Below, in pieces: positions 7,687 through 9,990 of a stretch of 9,990 bases of DNA (its first letter is position 1; every line of letters starts with the position of its first letter). Below the pieces are notes generated by a model that was given only the letters and a program-made list of their open reading frames with translations, ran no database searches and was not told the DNA's origin. Made by a program: the position numbers and the translations under genes. The DNA is taken from positions 1 through 9,990 of the forward strand of contig JBOGDF010000209.1 of NCBI GenBank assembly GCA_050701635.1, written 5' to 3'. This DNA is from WHSM01 sp050701635 (GTDB lineage Bacteria; Actinomycetota; Actinomycetes; Mycobacteriales; Micromonosporaceae).

Positions 7687-7715
7687 ATTCAGCCACTCCG
7701 CAGAACTGCTGTCAA
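7687..7715 (-). promoter_or_regulatory. Candidate promoter of the gamma-glutamylation operon
   Basis: On the minus strand a perfect TTGACA -35 hexamer (7715-7710) is followed after 17 nt by CTGAAT (7692-7687), a weak -10 that matches TATAAT at three positions. Transcription would begin near 7680, leaving a leader of roughly 115 nt before the permease GTG. The strong -35 in otherwise GC-rich DNA and the adjoining inverted repeats support it; the poor -10 leaves doubt. Confidence 0.45.
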
Positions 7716-7760
7716 GGGTCGAAGCGGTGCTGTGACCCCGGCCGGGACCGCGGCACGGCG

Positions 7761-7782
7761 CAGCGGCTACTGGCGGCCGCTG
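7761..7782 (-). terminator. Possible stem-loop at the end of the ABC permease gene
   Basis: CAGCGGC (7761-7767) and GCCGCTG (7776-7782) form a 7-bp GC-rich stem with an 8-nt loop that includes the permease stop codon at 7767-7769. There is no T-run, which is common for actinobacterial terminators. It may end the ABC operon before the promoter of the next operon. Confidence 0.3.
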
Positions 7783-9098
7783 GTCTGGCGGCCCCTCCGG
7801 GACAGCGAGTCCAGGATCACCGCCGCCAGCAGCACCGCCGCCGTGATCATGAAGCGTTCCGCGGAGCCCAGCTGGAGCAGCAGCATGCCGGAGGTGATCG
7901 AGCCGATCACCAGACCGCCGAGCAGCGCCGAGTACGTGCTGCCCCGCCCGCCGAACAGGCTTGTCCCGCCGATCACCGCCGCCGCGATCGCCAGCAGCAG
8001 TACGTCATTGCCGCCCGACTGCTGACCCACCGAGTACACCCGGGACGCGGCCAGGATGCCGCCGATCGCCGCCATCGCCGAGGCGAGCGCGAACACCGAG
8101 ATCCGGATCCGGTCCACGTTCAGGCCGGCGCGGCGGGAGGCCTCCACGTTGCCGCCGATGGCGAAGATGCTCCTGCCGTACCGGGTGCGGCGCAGGATCA
8201 GGTCGAAGCCGACCACGAAGCCGACCAGGATCAGCAGCGCCAGCGGTACGCCGCGCCAGGCGTTGAGCACGAGTACGGTGATCCCGACCCCGGCGGCGAG
8301 CACCCCGGCCCGCAGCGCGATCTGGCGTACCGGGCGCAGCGGCAGCCCCGCGGCCCGGCGTTGCCGGCGGTCGTACAGCACCGCGGCGAGGTAGCAGGCG
8401 ACCGTCGCGACGGCGAGCAGCCATCCGGCGGCCGGGGCCAGGCTGGTGTGGGTCAACCGCGCGACGAACCCCTCGTACGGGAAGTTCACGGTTCCCTGCG
8501 GGCCCAGCACGTACAGCTGGACGCCCTGCCAGCCGATCAGCCCCGCCAGACCGACCACAAAGGACGGTACGCCGACCTTGGTGACGATCAACCCGTGCAT
8601 CGTGCCGATCAGGGCGCACAGCGCCACCACGGTGACGATCCCGACCGCGTCCGGCATGCCGTTGCGTACCGTGAATCCCGCGAGCATCGCCCCCGCCAGC
8701 CCCGACACCGAGCCGACCGAGAGGTCGATCTCCCCGAGCAGCAGCACCATCACCACGCCGATCGAGATCGCGCCGGTCGCGGTGATCTGCAGCGCCAGGT
8801 TGTACAGGTTCTGCGAGGTGAGGAAGTTGTCGTTGAGGCTCTGGAAGACCACCCAGATCACCGCCAGGCCGACGACGACCGGCCAGGATCCGAGCTCCCC
8901 GCTGCGCAGCCGGCGACCGATCGCCCGTACGCTCACCGGCCCCTCGGGGCCCGCCGCCTCGGCAGCGGGTGCCGAGACCAGCACCGGACCGCCGAGCTCG
9001 CTCTTGACCGTGCTCGATTGCTCGGCTCCGCGCTCGCTCCGCTCCGCGCTCGCTGCGCTCCCTGCGATGCTCACTCGCTGTCGCCTCGCGGTACTCAC
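7767..9098 (-). CDS. XylH-like sugar ABC transporter permease
   Basis: This 443-residue membrane protein is the permease of a carbohydrate importer of the xylose/ribose type (XylH/RbsC/FrcC family). Family marks are GEIDLSVGSVSGLAG (122-136), the cytoplasmic EAA-like loop around AIGGNVEASRRAGLNV (313-328), and GGTSLFGGRG (377-386). A basic DRRQRRAAGLPLRP stretch (243-256) in the middle and the following NAWRGVP (279-285) resemble E. coli XylH. About ten membrane segments begin near residue 72. The first 70 residues are hydrophilic and longer than usual; residues 13-28 are encoded by a GC-rich repeat (9025-9054). The GTG at 9098 overlaps the ATPase stop (GTGA) and has GGAGGT at 9105-9110; in-frame GTGs at 8984 or 8936 would remove the extension. 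It pairs with the ATPase just upstream. The sugar is not readable from sequence. Confidence 0.9.
   Translation of the reverse strand: MSTARRQRVSIAGSAASAERSERGAEQSSTVKSELGGPVLVSAPAAEAAGPEGPVSVRAIGRRLRSGELGSWPVVVGLAVIWVVFQSLNDNFLTSQNLYNLALQITATGAISIGVVMVLLLGEIDLSVGSVSGLAGAMLAGFTVRNGMPDAVGIVTVVALCALIGTMHGLIVTKVGVPSFVVGLAGLIGWQGVQLYVLGPQGTVNFPYEGFVARLTHTSLAPAAGWLLAVATVACYLAAVLYDRRQRRAAGLPLRPVRQIALRAGVLAAGVGITVLVLNAWRGVPLALLILVGFVVGFDLILRRTRYGRSIFAIGGNVEASRRAGLNVDRIRISVFALASAMAAIGGILAASRVYSVGQQSGGNDVLLLAIAAAVIGGTSLFGGRGSTYSALLGGLVIGSITSGMLLLQLGSAERFMITAAVLLAAVILDSLSRRGRQTSGRQ
9025..9054. repeat. GC-rich tandem repeat in the permease N-terminal region
   Basis: The 14-mer GCTCCGCGCTCGCT is present twice with a period of 16 (9025-9038 and 9041-9054), and variants continue on both sides over about 9011-9080. 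On the minus strand it reads as alternating GAGCG/GCGGA blocks and encodes Ala/Ser/Glu/Arg-rich sequence. Such GAGCG-type tracts look like dispersed intergenic repeats of actinobacteria, so finding one inside a reading frame is odd. Confidence 0.6.
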
Positions 9099-9889
9099 TG
9101 CTCGACCTCCGTGAGGGAAACGGCGCTGGACGTACGGGCCCGGCGGCGCGAGACGGGGTTGTGGGACGCGCCGGTGATCGCCTGCACGATCTCCTCCTGG
9201 GTCGACTCGCCGATCCGGAAGTCGCCCGCGTTGCGGCCCAGCCGGAGCACCACCGCCCGGTCGGCGACCGCCTTGACGTCGGCGAGGTTGTGGCTGATCA
9301 GGATCACGCCGAGGCGACGGTCCCGGAGTCGCTCGATCAGGTCGAGCACCTGCGCGGTCTGCGCCACCCCGAGCGCGGCGGTGGGCTCGTCCAGCATCAC
9401 CACCTTGGGATCGCCGAGCAGCGACCGGGCGATCGCGACCGACTGCCGCTGGCCTCCCGACAGCGCCGCCACGGGCACCCGTACGGACGGGATCCGTACC
9501 GAGAGGCTGTCGAGCAGCTCGCTGGCCTTGCGCTCCATCGCGATCTCGTCGAGCAGCCGGTGCCGGACCGCCTCGTTGCCGAGGAACAGGTTCGCCACCA
9601 CGTCCAGGTTGTCGCAGAGCGACAGATCCTGGTAGACGGTCGCGATCCCGAGCGCGGTGGCGTCGTGTGGCTTGTGGATCGCCACCGGCTCGCCGTCCCA
9701 GCGGATCTCGCCGCTGTCGGCCGGGTTCACCCCGGCGATCACCTTGACCAGCGTGGACTTGCCGGCGCCGTTGTCGCCGACCAGCGCCACCACCTCGCCG
9801 GCATCGACCTCCAGCTCGGCATCGGAGAGCGCCTGTACGGCTCCGAAGCGTTTCGAAATCCCCGACAGTGACAGCACAGGTGTTGTCAC
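9095..9889 (-). CDS. Single-domain sugar ABC transporter ATP-binding protein
   Basis: This 264-residue protein is the ATPase of a carbohydrate importer with one nucleotide-binding domain, like FrcA, rather than the fused double domain of XylG or RbsA. Walker A is GDNGAGKST (38-46), the Q-loop Gln is 87, the signature LSGGQ 143-147, Walker B ends in LDEPT (Asp167, Glu168) and the switch His is 200. The last 20 residues are basic and Ser-rich. Three starts are in frame: ATG 9925, ATG 9895 and GTG 9889. AAGGAG lies directly against the ATG at 9895 but 6 nt before the GTG at 9889, so the GTG is preferred. The gene ends in a GTGA overlap with the permease and begins about 54 nt after the stop of a GH3-like gene, so all three may form one operon that takes up sugar released by the hydrolase. 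The transported sugar is unknown. Confidence 0.92.
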   Translation of the reverse strand: MTTPVLSLSGISKRFGAVQALSDAELEVDAGEVVALVGDNGAGKSTLVKVIAGVNPADSGEIRWDGEPVAIHKPHDATALGIATVYQDLSLCDNLDVVANLFLGNEAVRHRLLDEIAMERKASELLDSLSVRIPSVRVPVAALSGGQRQSVAIARSLLGDPKVVMLDEPTAALGVAQTAQVLDLIERLRDRRLGVILISHNLADVKAVADRAVVLRLGRNAGDFRIGESTQEEIVQAITGASHNPVSRRRARTSSAVSLTEVEQ

Positions 9890-9943
9890 GCTCATCTCCT
9901 TCGGGCGCGGCGGCGTCGCGTCCATCCTCGACTTCGTTGGGCG

Positions 9944-9990
9944 TCATGGGTAGGTCAGGCCGTATCCCAGGCCGAACAGCGGGGTCTGGC
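9944..9990 (-). CDS. C-terminal end of a probable GH3 glycoside hydrolase (partial)
   Basis: Read from the window edge, the minus strand gives the closing residues QTPLFGLGYGLTYP and a TGA stop at 9944-9946. The pattern PLF-x-x-GYGL(S/T)Y is characteristic of the end of the second domain of family 3 glycoside hydrolases; in the exo-glucanase type without a following Fn3 domain it lies at the very C-terminus, as here. Only about 15 residues are visible, so this is a motif-level call. If right, the enzyme would release a beta-linked sugar for the ABC importer encoded 54 nt downstream. Confidence 0.5.
   Translation of the reverse strand, partial: QTPLFGLGYGLTYP

Larger units (their letters stand above)
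7577..7724. repeat. Three copies of GGTCGAA in the intergenic region
   Basis: The heptamer GGTCGAA occurs at 7577-7583, 7595-7601 and 7717-7723, the last two extended to GGTCGAAG. The outer copy at 7717 touches the upstream edge of the proposed -35 box, and the copy at 7577 lies just before the permease ribosome binding site. All three have the same orientation. They could be activator sites or chance in a short GC-rich stretch; no known regulator motif is claimed. Confidence 0.35.

Noticed and set aside
7530..9635. A 701-codon plus-strand open frame antisense to the ABC transporter genes
   Set aside because: It has low-complexity composition rich in Arg, Asp, His and Gln, no ribosome binding site and no recognisable fold, while the minus strand encodes a complete ABC permease and ATPase.
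1..9990. tRNA, rRNA, CRISPR arrays, transposases or attachment sites
   Set aside because: I looked for them and found no supporting sequence; nearly all of the window is covered by the genes listed.

Overview
The window comes from a high-GC actinobacterium. Codons end almost always in G or C, GTG starts are common, genes are packed with 4-nt stop/start overlaps (ATGA, GTGA), and the protein families are typical of Actinomycetia. I cannot fix the genus from the sequence alone.

Layout. (1) 2-556 (+): the C-terminal part of a secreted CAP/SCP-domain protein whose N-terminus lies before the window. (2) 622-975 (+): a small VOC-fold (glyoxalase/bleomycin-resistance) protein with visibly less GC-biased codon use than its neighbours. 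(3) 7563 down to 1053 (-): six genes transcribed together from an intergenic promoter near 7690. In order of transcription they are an APC-superfamily amino acid/amine permease, a glutamine-synthetase-like gamma-glutamyl-amine ligase, a class I amidotransferase-fold gamma-glutamyl hydrolase (peptidase C26), an aldehyde dehydrogenase, an SDR alcohol dehydrogenase and a FadR-type (GntR/FCD) regulator. All gaps are 21 nt or less, and two junctions are ATGA overlaps. (4) 9889 down to 7767 (-): a single-domain sugar-type ABC ATPase and a XylH-like permease, preceded at the window edge by the last residues of what looks like a GH3 glycoside hydrolase. The substrate-binding protein is not in the window.

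How the genes work together. The six-gene operon reads as import and breakdown of a small amine through gamma-glutamylated intermediates: uptake, ATP-dependent gamma-glutamylation, oxidation of the side chain, then hydrolysis back to glutamate plus the oxidised product. Unlike the classical putrescine (Puu) route, no flavin amine oxidase or aminotransferase is present. An SDR stands where the first oxidation enzyme should be. The set would fit an amino alcohol such as ethanolamine (alcohol to aldehyde by the SDR, aldehyde to acid by the ALDH, amide hydrolysis to glycine plus glutamate) better than a diamine; this is inference. The ligase lacks the residues that bind and deprotonate ammonium in true glutamine synthetases, so it is very unlikely to make glutamine.

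Regulation. The 203-bp gap 7564-7766 holds a perfect TTGACA -35 box, a weak -10 and two overlapping inverted repeats sitting on the expected start of transcription. This is a good candidate operator for the FadR-type repressor encoded by the last gene of the same operon. The heptamer GGTCGAA also occurs three times in this gap, once right against the -35 box.
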